From: Plasmopara viticola
Lineage: Eukaryota; Oomycota; Peronosporomycetes; Peronosporales; Peronosporaceae
Assembly (NCBI GenBank): GCA_001695595.3
Contig: MBPM02000107.1
Span: 140,632-204,631 of the forward strand
Direction: 5' to 3'
Length of the DNA: 64,000 nt
Positions 49,959-59,997 of this stretch are shown piece after piece; the first letter of the stretch is position 1, and the number at the start of each line of letters is the position of its first letter. The notes below the pieces were generated by a model that was not told the DNA's origin, did no database searches, and saw only the letters and a list, made by a program, of their open reading frames with translations. Position numbers and translations under genes: made by a program.

Positions 49959-50305
49959 AGAGTCTCACATTTTCGGAAAAGGTTGGGGTGACGCCCTCCT
50001 TCCAAGCGCGGGGGCTAAATTCTCGCGCGCTTCGGGCAGGTGCTCTCGGGCATCTGCAGGTCTCTCACGGGTTTAATCCTCGACGCGACGGTCTTCAGCA
50101 CTAGGGCGCCACCTGGACTCTAACCAAGTCAAAACTACACAAAATAATGGAAGACCCTCACGGCCTTGGTGTTGGCTGCACTGCCCGCCGAACGAGACCC
50201 GACGTATGCGGACACCACTATATGCCGTGGACTAGCCATAGAGCCTAGCACGTGCATAACTTGGCAACGCAATAACGTATACAATACAATACAAGAGTCT
50301 CACAT
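49959..50305 (+). mobile_element. Short LINE-derived non-autonomous element, copy C2
   Basis: A body of 323 bp (49971-50293) is flanked by a 12-bp direct repeat AGAGTCTCACAT (49959-49970 and 50294-50305). It has the same two internal deletions and the same private segment TACACAAAATAATGGAAGAC as C1, and ends in an ACAAT tail. The parent LINE at 27933 lacks that private segment, so C1 and C2 descend from one deleted master. Confidence 0.9.
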
Positions 50306-50696
50306 GCATCGATTCGTTTCATGCATAGTACAGTAACGTTTTTTGTAATTATGCCATTAAGGCGACAGCTGTATTTTTCTGGAGTTTTCTTTGTATATAA
50401 CACTGTCAAATCTTCGATTGTCATCTGCAGACGTTAGTTTAGATGCTATGCAAGTGTTAGTGCTTTTAAAGCTTTCAAACTATCTGTAGCCGCTAATATG
50501 GCATCTAATTATCGCGAAGATTTGAAGCCACAGAAATGTCACATTTTAAAGTTTTAGCGAAGCGAGTATCGAAGTCAGCGATTATATTGGCTTACACGCA
50601 TCGTTACAGTGTCAGCGTTTCAATACATGCGGTGTATATATAACGTGTATCGTATGATGCGGTATTGCAGCTTTAACGTATAAAGAGACAGTTAAT

Positions 50697-50768
50697 GCTC
50701 GTATGATGTAATGGTTAGCACTTTGGACTTTAGAACCAGCAAATCGGGTTCAAATTTTGGCAGGAGCG
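50697..50768 (+). pseudogene. tRNA-Gln-derived pseudogene, anticodon changed to TTA
   Basis: Full length, with A-box TGATGTAATGG and B-box GGTTCAAAT preserved. The anticodon loop reads CTTTAGA, which would read the TAA stop codon. The anticodon stem has a mismatch, so function is doubtful. Confidence 0.65.
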
Positions 50769-51364
50769 CCATTCTGCATGTCATCAAAGTGCTGAGAGAG
50801 AAGCCATGACGCTATTTGTTGTACACTTTGCGAGAATTTGCCGTGGGGGTCATGAAGGAGAAGATGACGTGGATGCATAAGGCTAACACTCTAGTTGAGC
50901 CTCGCATGCATCGCTCATGCAAGAAACAGTTATTGTTTAATCCATAGTATAGCATTTTTTTTATTTTGCCATTTAGGCGACTGCTGTATTTCTCTCGATT
51001 TTTGTTTGTAAATACGATCAGCTCGAAACACAATCAAATTTTCGGTTGTCGTCTGCAGACCTTTTTAAAACATTATCTAAGTGCTAGTGCTTTAAAAAGC
51101 TTAAAAGCTATTTAAAGCCGCTAATGTGCCATCTTATTATCGCGAAGAACCACTAAAATGCCATGCTTTAGGTTTTTAGCGACGCGAGTATCGGAGTCAG
51201 GAATTACATTGGTTTACACGCAACGTAACAGTGTCCATTCAATAACATTCAGTCGGTGTACATATAACGTGTAGTGTATGGTCGTGAATACATCTAAAGA
51301 AAAACTTTGCGTAAAGAGAAACTTTGCGGGTATTACAGCCGAAGTGAATAAGGAGCAAGCTTAC

Positions 51365-51436
51365 GCTGACATGGTGAAGTAGTAAGCACTCTGTACTTCA
51401 GATTTACTGATCTGGGCTCATATCCCAGTAAAAGCT
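51365..51436 (+). pseudogene. tRNA-Gln pseudogene
   Basis: Diverged TTG-type copy (GCTGACATGGTG.. to ..AAAAGCT) with a lost anticodon stem and a changed T-loop. Confidence 0.65.
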
Positions 51437-51541
51437 ACCTTTTCTGTGGTAGTAAAGCGTCGGGAGGGAAGTCATGAGGATTGTTGTTGTGCGATAAATA
51501 TGTTTTGCAGCATTCAAAATGGGAGCCACGGTCGATAGGGC

Positions 51542-51613
51542 GGTCTTATGGCGTAATGGGTAGCAATCCGGACACTGATTCCAGCTATCCGGGTTCAAAT
51601 CCAGGTAGAACCT
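51542..51613 (+). pseudogene. tRNA-Gln(CTG) pseudogene
   Basis: Full-length CTG-type copy. The anticodon loop is CACTGAT, with A in place of the invariant T33, and the acceptor and T stems carry mismatches. Confidence 0.7.
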
Positions 51614-52077
51614 TAAAAGCATCTCTCATGCTAATCACGGATTGTCCCATCTTGCTGCATACTACAGATCCCTTTTTGTAATTTGCCATCAAGACAACCG
51701 CTTTAAGCTCTGTAGCTTTGCTTTGTGAATTCGAACAGCTTGTAGGACTATCAAATTATGATTACCATCTGCAGACATTTTTCAGCTAGAAGCGTCAAAG
51801 TAAAATTTCTGTGGCTCTAAGTATTCGCGATAACTAGATGATATATAAGCGGCTATATATTTCCTTGCAGCTTTTATAAAGCAGATGCACTTCGATAGCA
51901 TCGTAAAAAATGTCCACAGATGAAAATCAAACAAATGTTAGTGTTACGAGCTGATCGTATGTACAAGACATGACTCCAGAGAAACAGGGCTGTTGTCTCG
52001 ATGACAAAATACATAGAACTTTGATGTAGTATACAGCAAGATGGGACGAACCGTAATTAGCATGGGCGATGCATTTG

Positions 52078-52148
52078 AGGTCCTAACGGGATTTGGATCC
52101 GGATTGCTGGATCCAGAGCCAGAGTGCTAACCATTTCACCATAAGACC
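52078..52148 (-). pseudogene. tRNA-Gln(CTG) pseudogene, inverted segment
   Basis: Minus-strand CTG-type copy with one base missing in the anticodon arm and a changed B-box (GGATCCAAAT). Confidence 0.7.
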
Positions 52149-52244
52149 ACCCTAATCACCATGACCCGTATTTCCAATTTGCGTAGAACCTTTTTACCGC
52201 AGAACAACCGGTTACACGACTTCACTTCAATACACGCAGAATGT

Positions 52245-52310
52245 AGCTCCTTCCGGGATTTGAACCTGGACGACGAAAGTCCAGAGTGCTAGGCATTATA
52301 CCATGGGATC
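52245..52310 (-). pseudogene. tRNA-Gln(TTG) pseudogene, deleted
   Basis: TTG-type copy of only 66 nt. The anticodon/variable region is rearranged (CTGGACTTTCGTCGTCCAGG) and the 5' acceptor strand no longer matches the 3' strand. Confidence 0.65.
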
Positions 52311-52766
52311 GTAGGTTTGCTTTTCCCCCTTGAGCTTTGGTACCCGCAAACCACCCCTTTACATACCATAACAACCATACAGTATGCATCATTTGTACAA
52401 TAGATCTATTGTTTGTTTTAACATGGACACTGTTACGATGCGTGTAAGACAATCTAAGCCCTGACTTCGATACTCGCTTAGCTAGAGTCTTGAAAAGTGA
52501 CATTTCTGAGGTTTTAAGTATTTGCAATAATTACATGACGTGTTAGCATATATATCCTTGCAGCTTTAAAAGATCACTTACACTTCGATTACATCGTAAA
52601 AATGTCTAAAGATGAGAATCAGTTTTATAGTGTTACGAGCTAATCGTATATACAAAACATAATTACAAAGAAATAGAGTTATTGTCTCGGTCACAAAATG
52701 CATAAAACGTTGATGTAGTATGCAGCAAGATGGGACGAACCATGATTAGCATGAGTTACGCATTTA

Positions 52767-52841
52767 AGGTCCGACCGGGATTTGAATCCGGATCGCTGGA
52801 CTCAGTGTCCAAAGTGCTAACCATCACACCATTAAACTACC
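52767..52841 (-). pseudogene. tRNA-Gln(CTG)-like pseudogene
   Basis: Minus-strand copy with loop CACTGAG (T33 lost) and a poorly pairing acceptor stem (GTAGTTTAATGG at the 5' side). Confidence 0.65.
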
Positions 52842-52936
52842 CTCATCACCATGACCCGTATTCCAAATTGCTGCAAAACCTATTTTTACGTAGAACAACA
52901 TGCGTCACGACCACACTTAAATTTCACTCAAAATGT

Positions 52937-52985
52937 AGCTTGGACTTTGATTCCAGCGATCCGGCTTCAGAGCTCGGTAGGACCT
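52937..52985. pseudogene. tRNA-Gln fragments fused at an inversion junction
   Basis: Bases 52937-52940 (AGCT) are the 3' end of a minus-strand TTG copy. From 52941 the sequence is the anticodon-to-3' part of a plus-strand copy (TGGACTTTGATTCCAGCG to GGACCT). The orientation switch lies inside tRNA sequence. Confidence 0.65.
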
Positions 52986-53215
52986 CAAATGTGCTTATTA
53001 CGGTTCGTCCCATCTTGGTGCATGCTACATCACCTTTTTTGTATTTTGTCATCGAGACATCTGCTCTATTTCTCCAGAGTTGTGTTTTAGACTTACGATC
53101 ATCTCGTAACACTCACATTTTTTTGGTTTTCATCTGCGGACATTTTTTACGATGCTATCGAAGTGTAAGTGCTTTATGAAAGCTTTGATAAAATTTATAG
53201 CCGCTAATATGTCAG

Positions 53216-53243
53216 AGATCCGGGTTCAAATCCCAGTAGGGCT
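53216..53243 (+). pseudogene. tRNA-Gln 3' fragment
   Basis: Only the T-arm and 3' acceptor strand remain (GATCCGGGTTCAAATCCCAG), followed by the flank typical of CTG copies. Confidence 0.7.
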
Positions 53244-53693
53244 TCAAACGCATCGCTCATGCGAATCACTGTTCGTCCCATCTTGCTGCATACAACATCA
53301 ACGTTTTTGGTATTTTGTCATCAAGTCAACAGCTCTATTGGTCTGAATTTATGTTTTAATCAGCTCGTAACTCTAACATTTTTTATTTTCGTCTGCGGAC
53401 ATTTTTGCGATGCTATCGAAGTGTAAATGCTTTATAAAAGCTGTAAGTAAATTTATAGCCGCTTATATGTCATCTATTTACCGCGAATACTTAAAACCAC
53501 TGGAATGTCACTTTTCAAGGTTCTAGCTGAGCGAGTATCAAAGTCAGGGCTTCCATTGACTTACACCCATAGTAACAATGTCCATGTATTAACATACAAT
53601 AAATGTACATATAAAGTTAATCGTATGGTCACTACAGCATCTCAAAAAGTGGTCAGCGGGTATTAGAGTCATGTAAAAGAGGAGCAAACTTGC

Positions 53694-53764
53694 GCTCATT
53701 TGGAGTAAAGGCTAGCACTATGGACTTAAAATCCAGCGTTCGAGGTCAAATGCAGGTAGGAGCT
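53694..53764 (+). pseudogene. tRNA-Gln-derived pseudogene, anticodon changed to TAA
   Basis: TTG-type flanks and acceptor (GCTC../..GAGCT) are kept, but the loop reads CTTAAAA, anticodon TAA (a Leu codon reader). The T-arm is damaged (GAGGTCAAATGC). Confidence 0.6.
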
Positions 53765-53852
53765 AAATTCTGTGTGTAATTAAAGCATAGCCGTGTCGCT
53801 TGTTGTTCTACGGTAGATAGATTTTGTGGCAATTTAAAATACGGGTCAGTGT

Positions 53853-53926
53853 AGTCTTCTGGTAGGTAATGGTTAGCACTCTAGATTATGAATCTAGCCA
53901 CCCGGGTTCAAATCCCGGTCGGACCT
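53853..53926 (+). pseudogene. tRNA-Gln-derived copy with ATG anticodon and re-paired stem
   Basis: The anticodon stem changed to CTAGA/TCTAG, which pairs perfectly, around loop TTATGAA (anticodon ATG, would read CAT). The T-arm is intact, but the 5' acceptor strand and D-arm are altered. It is probably nonfunctional, though the paired stem is unusual for a decayed copy. Confidence 0.55.
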
Positions 53927-54387
53927 CAAATGCATCGCTCATGCTGATCAGGTTTCGTTTGATCTTGCTGCAGACTACATTACCGTTTTTGGTATATTGC
54001 CATCCAATCAACTGCTCTACTACTTTAGATTTATGTTTTGTATAGACGACCAGCTCGTAACACTAACAAATATTTGGCTATCATCTGTGGACAATTTTTA
54101 CGATGCTATTGAAGCGTAAATGCTTTATAAAAGCTGTAAGTTTATATATAGCCGCTAATATGTCATCTAATCATCGCGAATACTTATGGCCGCGGAAATA
54201 TCACTTTGCAAGTTCCAAGCAAAGCGAGTATCGAAGCCACTGCTTACATTGGCTTACGCGCATCCTAACAGTGTCAATGTTTTAAATTACAATGGGTGTA
54301 CATACAAAGTGTATTGAATGGTCAATACAGTATCTGAAGGAGTGGTTTGCGAGTATTAGAGCTCAAGCGAATCAGTAGCAAACTCAC

Positions 54388-54459
54388 GCTCTTATGGTGG
54401 AAAGCTTAGCACTCTTGACTTGGAAGCCACCGATCCGGGTTCAAATCCCGGTAGGAGCT
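54388..54459 (+). pseudogene. tRNA-Gln-derived pseudogene, anticodon changed to TGG
   Basis: The acceptor stem and T-arm are perfect TTG-type, but the loop is CTTGGAA (anticodon TGG, a Pro codon reader) and the anticodon stem no longer pairs. Confidence 0.6.
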
Positions 54460-54555
54460 ACATTCTGTGTGTAATTAAAGCTTAGTCGTGACGCTTGTTG
54501 TTCTACGGTGTTAGATTTTGCGCCAATTTGGAATACGGGTCATGATAATTAGAGT

Positions 54556-54627
54556 GGTCTTATGGTGTAATGGTTAACACTCTGGACTCTGAATCCAGCG
54601 ATCCGGGTTTAAATCCCGGTAGGACCT
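54556..54627 (+). tRNA. tRNA-Gln(CTG)
   Basis: 72 nt with complete cloverleaf: acceptor GGTCTTA/TAGGACC, anticodon stem CTGGA/TCCAG, loop CTCTGAA (anticodon CTG), T-stem CCGGG/CCCGG, discriminator T. One flaw: the T-loop reads GTTTAAAT, with C56 replaced by T. Confidence 0.8.
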
Positions 54628-55084
54628 CAAATGCATCGCTCATGCTAATTTCAGTTCGTCCCATCTTGCTGCATTCCACATCAACGTTTTTTTGTATTTG
54701 TCATCGAGTCAACAGCTATATTACTCTGAATTTATGTTTTGTATATACTATCAGCTCGTAACACTAACAATTTTTGATTTTTATCTGCGGACATTTTGTA
54801 CGATGCCATCGAAGTGTAAAAGCTTTATAAAAGCTGTAAGTATAATTATAGCCACTAATATGTCATCTAGTTACCGCGAATACTCAAAGCCACATAAATG
54901 TCACTTTTCAAGCTTCTAGCTGAGCGAGTATTGAAGTCAGGGCTTTCACTGGCTTGCACGCATCGTAACAGTGTCATTGTATTAACATACAATGGATGTA
55001 CATAAACGGTAATCGTATGGTCACATTGATTCTGAAGGTGTGATTTGCGATTATATGAGATCAATGAAATAATTGCAGACTTAC

Positions 55085-55155
55085 GCTCTTATGGAGAAAA
55101 GGTTAGCACTCTGGACTTTATATACAGCGTTTTAGAATAAATCCCGGTAGGAGCT
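55085..55155 (+). pseudogene. tRNA-Gln-derived pseudogene, anticodon TTA
   Basis: The TTG-type acceptor is kept, but the D-arm is changed, the loop reads CTTTATA (TTA anticodon) and the T-arm is lost. Confidence 0.65.
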
Positions 55156-55252
55156 ACATGCTGTATGTAATTAAAGCGTCGTTGTGACGCTTGTTGTTCT
55201 ACGGAATTTAGATTTTGCGCTTATTTGAAATACGGGTCATGGTAATAAGGTT

Positions 55253-55324
55253 GGTTTTATGGTGTAATGGCTAGCACTCTGGACTCTGAATCCAGCGGAC
55301 CAGGATCAAATCCCGGCAGGGCCT
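55253..55324 (+). tRNA. tRNA-Gln(CTG), weakened
   Basis: 72 nt with an intact anticodon arm (CTGGA CTCTGAA TCCAG). The acceptor relies on G-T pairs (GGTTTTA/CAGGGCC) and the T-stem has mismatches with loop GATCAAAT. It could be a recent pseudogene. Confidence 0.5.
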
Positions 55325-55620
55325 CAAATGCATCGCTCATGCTAATCACGGTTAGACCCATCTTGCTGAATACTGCATCAACGTTTTTTATATTTTGTCA
55401 TTAAGTCAAAAGCTCTATTACTCTGAATTATGTTTTGTATAGACGATCAGCTCGTAACGCTAACAAATTTTTGATTATCATCTGCGAACATTTCTTACGA
55501 TGCTATCGAAGAGCGAGTGCTTTTCTGAAGCTGCAAGGCTATTAATAGTCGCTAATATGTCAGATAATGATCACGAAAACTTTAAACCACAGAAATGTCA
55601 CATTTCAACCATCAAGCAAA

Positions 55621-55693
55621 GCGAATATCAAAGCTAGGGCTTGCACTGGATTGCCCTAGCTTTGATATTCGCTGCGTGCATTGGATTGCACGC
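55621..55693. repeat. Two adjacent hairpins (20-bp and 7-bp arms) in array spacer
   Basis: A perfect inverted repeat has 20-nt arms 55621-55640 and 55653-55672 around a 12-nt loop. Immediately next to it, GCGTGCA/TGCACGC (55674-55680 and 55687-55693) flank a 6-nt loop. Sister units lack the inserted part. Confidence 0.85.
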
Positions 55694-55828
55694 ATCGTAA
55701 CAGAGTGCATGCTTTAACATATTTAACATACAATAGATGTACATATAAAGTGTATCGTATTGTCGTTGCGGTATCTGAAGGAGTGGTTTGCGGGTATTAG
55801 AGCTTAAGGGAAAAAGAAGCAAACTTAC

Positions 55829-55900
55829 GCTCTTATGGTGTAATGGTTAGCAAATTGGACTTTGAATTTAGCGATCCGGGTTCTAATCCTGGTAGGAGCT
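55829..55900 (+). tRNA. tRNA-Gln(TTG)
   Basis: 72 nt with perfect acceptor GCTCTTA/TAGGAGC and loop CTTTGAA (anticodon TTG). The anticodon stem TTGGA/TTTAG pairs mainly through G-T wobbles, and the T-arm pairs around loop TTCTAAT. It shares the unusual anticodon stem with the copy at 56734 on the other strand. Confidence 0.65.
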
Positions 55901-55996
55901 ACATTTTGTGTGTAGTTGAAGCGTAGTCGTGACGCTTATGCTCTACTCAAGATTTGTTTTGCGGCAATTTGAAATACGCGTCATGGTAATTAGGGT

Positions 55997-56068
55997 GGTC
56001 TCATGACGTAATGCTTAGCCCTCTGGACTCTTAATCTAGAGATCCGGGTATAAATTCTGGTCGAACCT
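55997..56068 (+). pseudogene. tRNA-Gln-derived copy with CTT anticodon
   Basis: 72 nt. The anticodon stem CTGGA/TCTAG still pairs, but the loop is CTCTTAA (anticodon CTT, a Lys codon reader). The T-loop TATAAAT and acceptor mismatches suggest a pseudogene. Confidence 0.6.
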
Positions 56069-56565
56069 CAAATTCATCTCTCATGCTACTACTCTTCGTC
56101 CATCTTGCTGCATACTACATTAACATTTTCGGTATTTTGTCATTTAGTCAACAACTCAAAGTAGTCTGAATTTACGTTTTGTATATAAATCGGCTCGTAA
56201 CACTAACATTTTTTCATTTTCATCTGCGGACATTTTTACGATGCTATCGAATTGTAAATGCTTTATAAAATTTGTAAGTAGATTTATAGCCGCTAATATA
56301 TTATCTATTTACCGCGAATACTTAAGGTCAAATAAATGTCACTTTCAAGCTTCTAGCTGAGCGAGTATTGAAGTCAGGGCTTACACTGGCCTACACGCAT
56401 CGTAACAGTGTCCTTGAATTAACATACAATGGATGTATTAATAACGTTAATCGTATGGTCACATTGATTCTAAAGGTGTGATTTCTCGATGACAAAATAC
56501 CAAGAACGTTGATGTAGAATGATGCAAGATGGAACGAGCCGAAATTAGCATGAGCGATGCATTTG

Positions 56566-56637
56566 AGGTCCTACCGAGATTTGAACCCGGATCGCTGGAT
56601 TCAGAGTCCAGAGTGCTAACCATTACACCATAAGACC
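56566..56637 (-). tRNA. tRNA-Gln(CTG)
   Basis: 72 nt, intact cloverleaf, anticodon CTG, T-stem CCGGG/CTCGG (one wobble), B-box GGTTCAAATC. First copy of the long minus-strand block. Confidence 0.88.
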
Positions 56638-56733
56638 ACTCTAATTATCATGACCCGTATTTCAAATTGGCGCAAAATCTAATACCGTAGAACAACAAGC
56701 GTCACGACTAAGCTTCGATAACACACAGAATGT

Positions 56734-56805
56734 AGCTCCTACCGGGATTTGAACCCGGATCGCTAAATTCAAAGTCCAATTTGCTAACCATTACACCATA
56801 AGAGC
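56734..56805 (-). tRNA. tRNA-Gln(TTG)
   Basis: 72 nt with perfect acceptor and T-arm and anticodon TTG. The anticodon stem is TTGGA/TTTAG (wobble-rich), as in the plus-strand copy at 55829. Confidence 0.72.
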
Positions 56806-57268
56806 GTAAGTTTGCTTCTTTTTCCCTTAAGCTCTAATACCCGCAAACCACTCCTTCAGATACCGCAACGACAATACGATACACTTTATATGTGCATCTA
56901 TTGTATGTTTTTCAGACATGGACACTGTTACGATGCGTGCAAGCCAAGGTAAGCCGTGACTTCGATACTCACTTTGCTTGGAGCTTGCAAAGTGATATTT
57001 CTGTGGCCATAAGTATTCGCGATAATTAGATGACATATTCGCGGCTATCAACAGCTCTGCAGCTTTAAAACGTACTTTCACTTCGATAGCATCGTCAGAA
57101 AATTCTGCAGATGATAATCAGAAAGTTGTTAGTGTTACGAGCTGAAAGTATATACATCACATAAATTCAGAGTAATAGAGCTGTTGTCTCGATGACAAAT
57201 AAGCAAAAACGTTGATGTAAAATTCAGCAAGATGGGACGAACTGAAATTAGCATGAGCGATGCATTTG

Positions 57269-57340
57269 AGGTCCTACCGCGATTTGAACCCGGATCGCCG
57301 GGTTCAGAGCCCAGAGTGCTAACTATTACACCATAAGACC
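57269..57340 (-). tRNA. tRNA-Gln(CTG)
   Basis: 72 nt. The anticodon stem is CTGGG/CCCGG with loop CTCTGAA. There is one T-stem mismatch (CCGGG/CGCGG), and the D-loop GG is changed to AG, so efficiency may be reduced. Confidence 0.65.
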
Positions 57341-57436
57341 ACTCTAATTATCATGACCCGTATTTCAAATTGGCGCAAAATCTAACACCGTAGAACAACA
57401 AGCGTGACGACTAAGCTTTAATTACACACAGAATGT

Positions 57437-57506
57437 AGCTCCTACCGGGATTTGAACCCGGATCGCTGGATTCAAAGTCCAGAGTGCTAATCATTACACC
57501 TTGAGC
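57437..57506 (-). pseudogene. tRNA-Gln(TTG) lacking its own 5' acceptor strand
   Basis: From the D-arm to the 3' end the copy is intact. A deletion of about 29-37 bp removed the 5' acceptor strand and 5' flank and brought in GCTCAAGG, which restores only four acceptor pairs. Confidence 0.75.
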
Positions 57507-57939
57507 TGTAATACCCGCAAATCACCCCTTCAGATACCGTTACGACCATACGATACACGTTATATGTGCATCTATTGTATGTTTAGACATCGACACTTTT
57601 ACGATGCGTGTAAGCCAATGTAAGCCGTGACTTCGATACTCGCTTTGCTTGGAGCTTGCAAAGTGATATTTCTGTGGCCATAAGTATTCGCGATAATTAG
57701 ATGACATATTCGCGGCTATCAACAGCTCTGCAGCTTTAAAACGTACTTTCACTTCGATAGCATCGTCAGAAAATTCTGCAGATGATAACCAGAAAGTTGT
57801 TAGTGTTACGAGCTGAAAGTATATACATCACATAAATTCAGAGTAATAGAGCTGTTGTCTCGATGACAAATAAGCAAAAACGTTGATGTAGAATGCAGCA
57901 AGATGGGACGAACTGAATCTAGCATGAGCGATGCATTTG

Positions 57940-58011
57940 AGGTCCTACCGGGATTTGAACCCGAATCGCTGGATTCAGAGTCCAGAGTGCTAACCATTAC
58001 ACCATAAGACC
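57940..58011 (-). tRNA. tRNA-Gln(CTG)
   Basis: 72 nt, intact cloverleaf, anticodon CTG, T-stem TCGGG/CCCGG (one wobble). Confidence 0.88.
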
Positions 58012-58107
58012 ACTCTAATTATCATGACCCGTATTTCAAATTGGCGCAAAATCTAACACCGTAGAACATCAAGCGTCACGACCAAGCTTTAATTACACAC
58101 AGAATGT

Positions 58108-58177
58108 AGCTCCTACCGGGATTTGAACCCGGATCGCTGGATTCAAAGTCCAGAGTGCTAATTATTACACCTTGAGC
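58108..58177 (-). pseudogene. tRNA-Gln(TTG) lacking its own 5' acceptor strand
   Basis: Same deletion junction (ACACCTTGAGCTC) as the copy at 57437; the rest is consensus. Confidence 0.75.
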
Positions 58178-58611
58178 TCTAATACCCGCAAATCACCCCT
58201 TCAGATACCGTTACGACCATACGATACACGTTATATGTGCACCTATTGTATGTTTAGACATGGACACTGTTACGATGCGTGTAAGACAATGTAAACCGTG
58301 ACTTCGACACTCGCTTTGCTTGGAGCTTGCAAAGCGATATTTCTGTGGCCATGAGTATTCGCGATAATTAGATGACATATTCGCGGCTATCAACAGCTCT
58401 GCAGCTTTAGAAAAGCACTTTCACTTCGATAGCATCGTCAGAACATTCTGCAGATGATAACCAAAAAATTGTTAGTGTTACGAGCTGATAGTATATACAA
58501 AACATAAATTCAGAGTAATAGAGCTGTTGTCTCGATGACAAAATACCAAAAACGTTGATGTAGAATGCAGCAAGATGGGACGAACTGAAATTAGCATGAG
58601 CGATGCTTTTG

Positions 58612-58682
58612 AGGTCTACCAGGATTTGAACACAAATCGCTGGATTCAGAGCCCAGAGTGCTAACTATTACACCATAAGACC
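58612..58682 (-). pseudogene. tRNA-Gln(CTG), one-base acceptor deletion
   Basis: 71 nt; the 3' acceptor reads TAGACCT instead of TAGGACCT and the T-stem is mispaired (TTGTG). The anticodon loop CTCTGAA is kept. Confidence 0.6.
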
Positions 58683-58778
58683 ACTCTAATTATCATGACC
58701 CGTATTTTAAATTGGCGCAAAATCTAACACCGTAGAACAACAAGCGTGACGACTAAGCTTTAATTACACACAGAAAGT

Positions 58779-58848
58779 AGCTCCTACCGGGATTTGAGCC
58801 CGGATCGCTGGATTCAAAGTCCAGAGTGCTAATCATTACACCTTGAGC
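58779..58848 (-). pseudogene. tRNA-Gln(TTG) lacking its own 5' acceptor strand
   Basis: Carries the shared deletion junction CACCTTGAGC and a B-box change (GGCTCAAAT). Confidence 0.72.
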
Positions 58849-59276
58849 TGTAATACCCGCAAATCACCCCTTCAGATACCGTTACGACCATACGATACAC
58901 GTTATATGTGCATCTATTGTATGTTTAGACATGGACACTTTTACGATGCGTGTAAGCCAATGTAAGCCGTGACTTCGATACTCGCTTTGCTTGGAGCTTG
59001 CAAAGTGATATTTTTATGGCTATAAGTATTCGCGATGATTAGATGACAGATTCGCGGCCATGAACAGCTCTGCAGCTTTAGAAAAGCACTTTCATAGCAT
59101 CGTCAGAACATTCTGCAGATGATAACCAAAAAATTGTTAGTGTTACGAGCTGATAGTATATACAAAACATAAATTCAGAGTAATAGAGCTGTTGTCTCGA
59201 TGACAAAATACCAAAAACGTTGATGTAGAATGCAGCAAGATGGGACGAACTGAAATTAGCATGAGCGATGCATTTG

Positions 59277-59343
59277 AGGTCCTACCGGGATTTGAACCCG
59301 AATCGCTGGATTCAGAGTCCAGAGTGCTAACCATTACACCATA
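59277..59343 (-). pseudogene. tRNA-Gln(CTG) truncated at the 5' acceptor
   Basis: Intact from D-arm to 3' end, but the 5' GGTC is lost by a deletion joining CCATAA to CAACAAGCGT; the spacer to the next TTG copy shrinks to about 42 bp. The same junction recurs at 63141. Confidence 0.72.
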
Positions 59344-59385
59344 ACAACAAGCGTCACGACTAAGCTTTAATTACACACAAAATGT

Positions 59386-59457
59386 AGCTCCTACCGGGAT
59401 TTGAACCCGGATCGCTGGATTCAAAGTCCAGAGTGCTAACCATTACACCATAAGAGC
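59386..59457 (-). tRNA. tRNA-Gln(TTG), consensus copy
   Basis: 72 nt with every stem perfectly paired: acceptor GCTCTTA/TAGGAGC, anticodon stem CTGGA/TCCAG with loop CTTTGAA, T-stem CCGGG/CCCGG. This is the best TTG copy in the window. Confidence 0.93.
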
Positions 59458-59925
59458 ATAAGAGCGTAAGTTTGCTACTTATCCCCTTGAGCTTTAATAC
59501 CCGCTAATCACCCCTTCAGATACCGTTACGACCATACGATACACGTTATAGGTGCATCTATTCTATGTTAAGACATGGACACTGTTACGATGCGTGTAAG
59601 CCAATGTAAGCCGTGACTTCGATACTCGCTTTGCTTGGAGCTTGCAAAGTGATATTTCTGTGGCCATAAGTATTCGCGATAATTAGATGACATATTCGCG
59701 GCTATCAACAGCTCTGCAGCTTTAAAACGTACTTTCACTTCGATAGCATCGTCAGAAAATTCTGCAGATGATAACCAGAAAGTTGTTAGTGTTACGAGCT
59801 GAAAGTATATACATCACATAAATTCAGAGTAATAGAGCTGTTGTCTCGATGACAAATAAGCAAAAACGTTGATGTAGAATGCAGCAAGATGGGACGAACT
59901 GAATCTAGCATGAGCGATGCATTTG

Positions 59926-59997
59926 AGGTCCTACCGGGATTTGAACCCGGATCGCTGGATTCAGAGTCCAGAGTGCTAACCATTACACCATAAGACC
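59926..59997 (-). tRNA. tRNA-Gln(CTG), consensus copy
   Basis: 72 nt with every stem paired: acceptor GGTCTTA/TAGGACC, loop CTCTGAA, T-stem CCGGG/CCCGG, discriminator T. This is the best CTG copy. Confidence 0.94.

Noticed and set aside
50697..50768. Functional ochre suppressor tRNA
   Set aside because: The TTA anticodon is present, but the anticodon stem has a mismatch and neighbours are clearly decayed, so a pseudogene is more likely.
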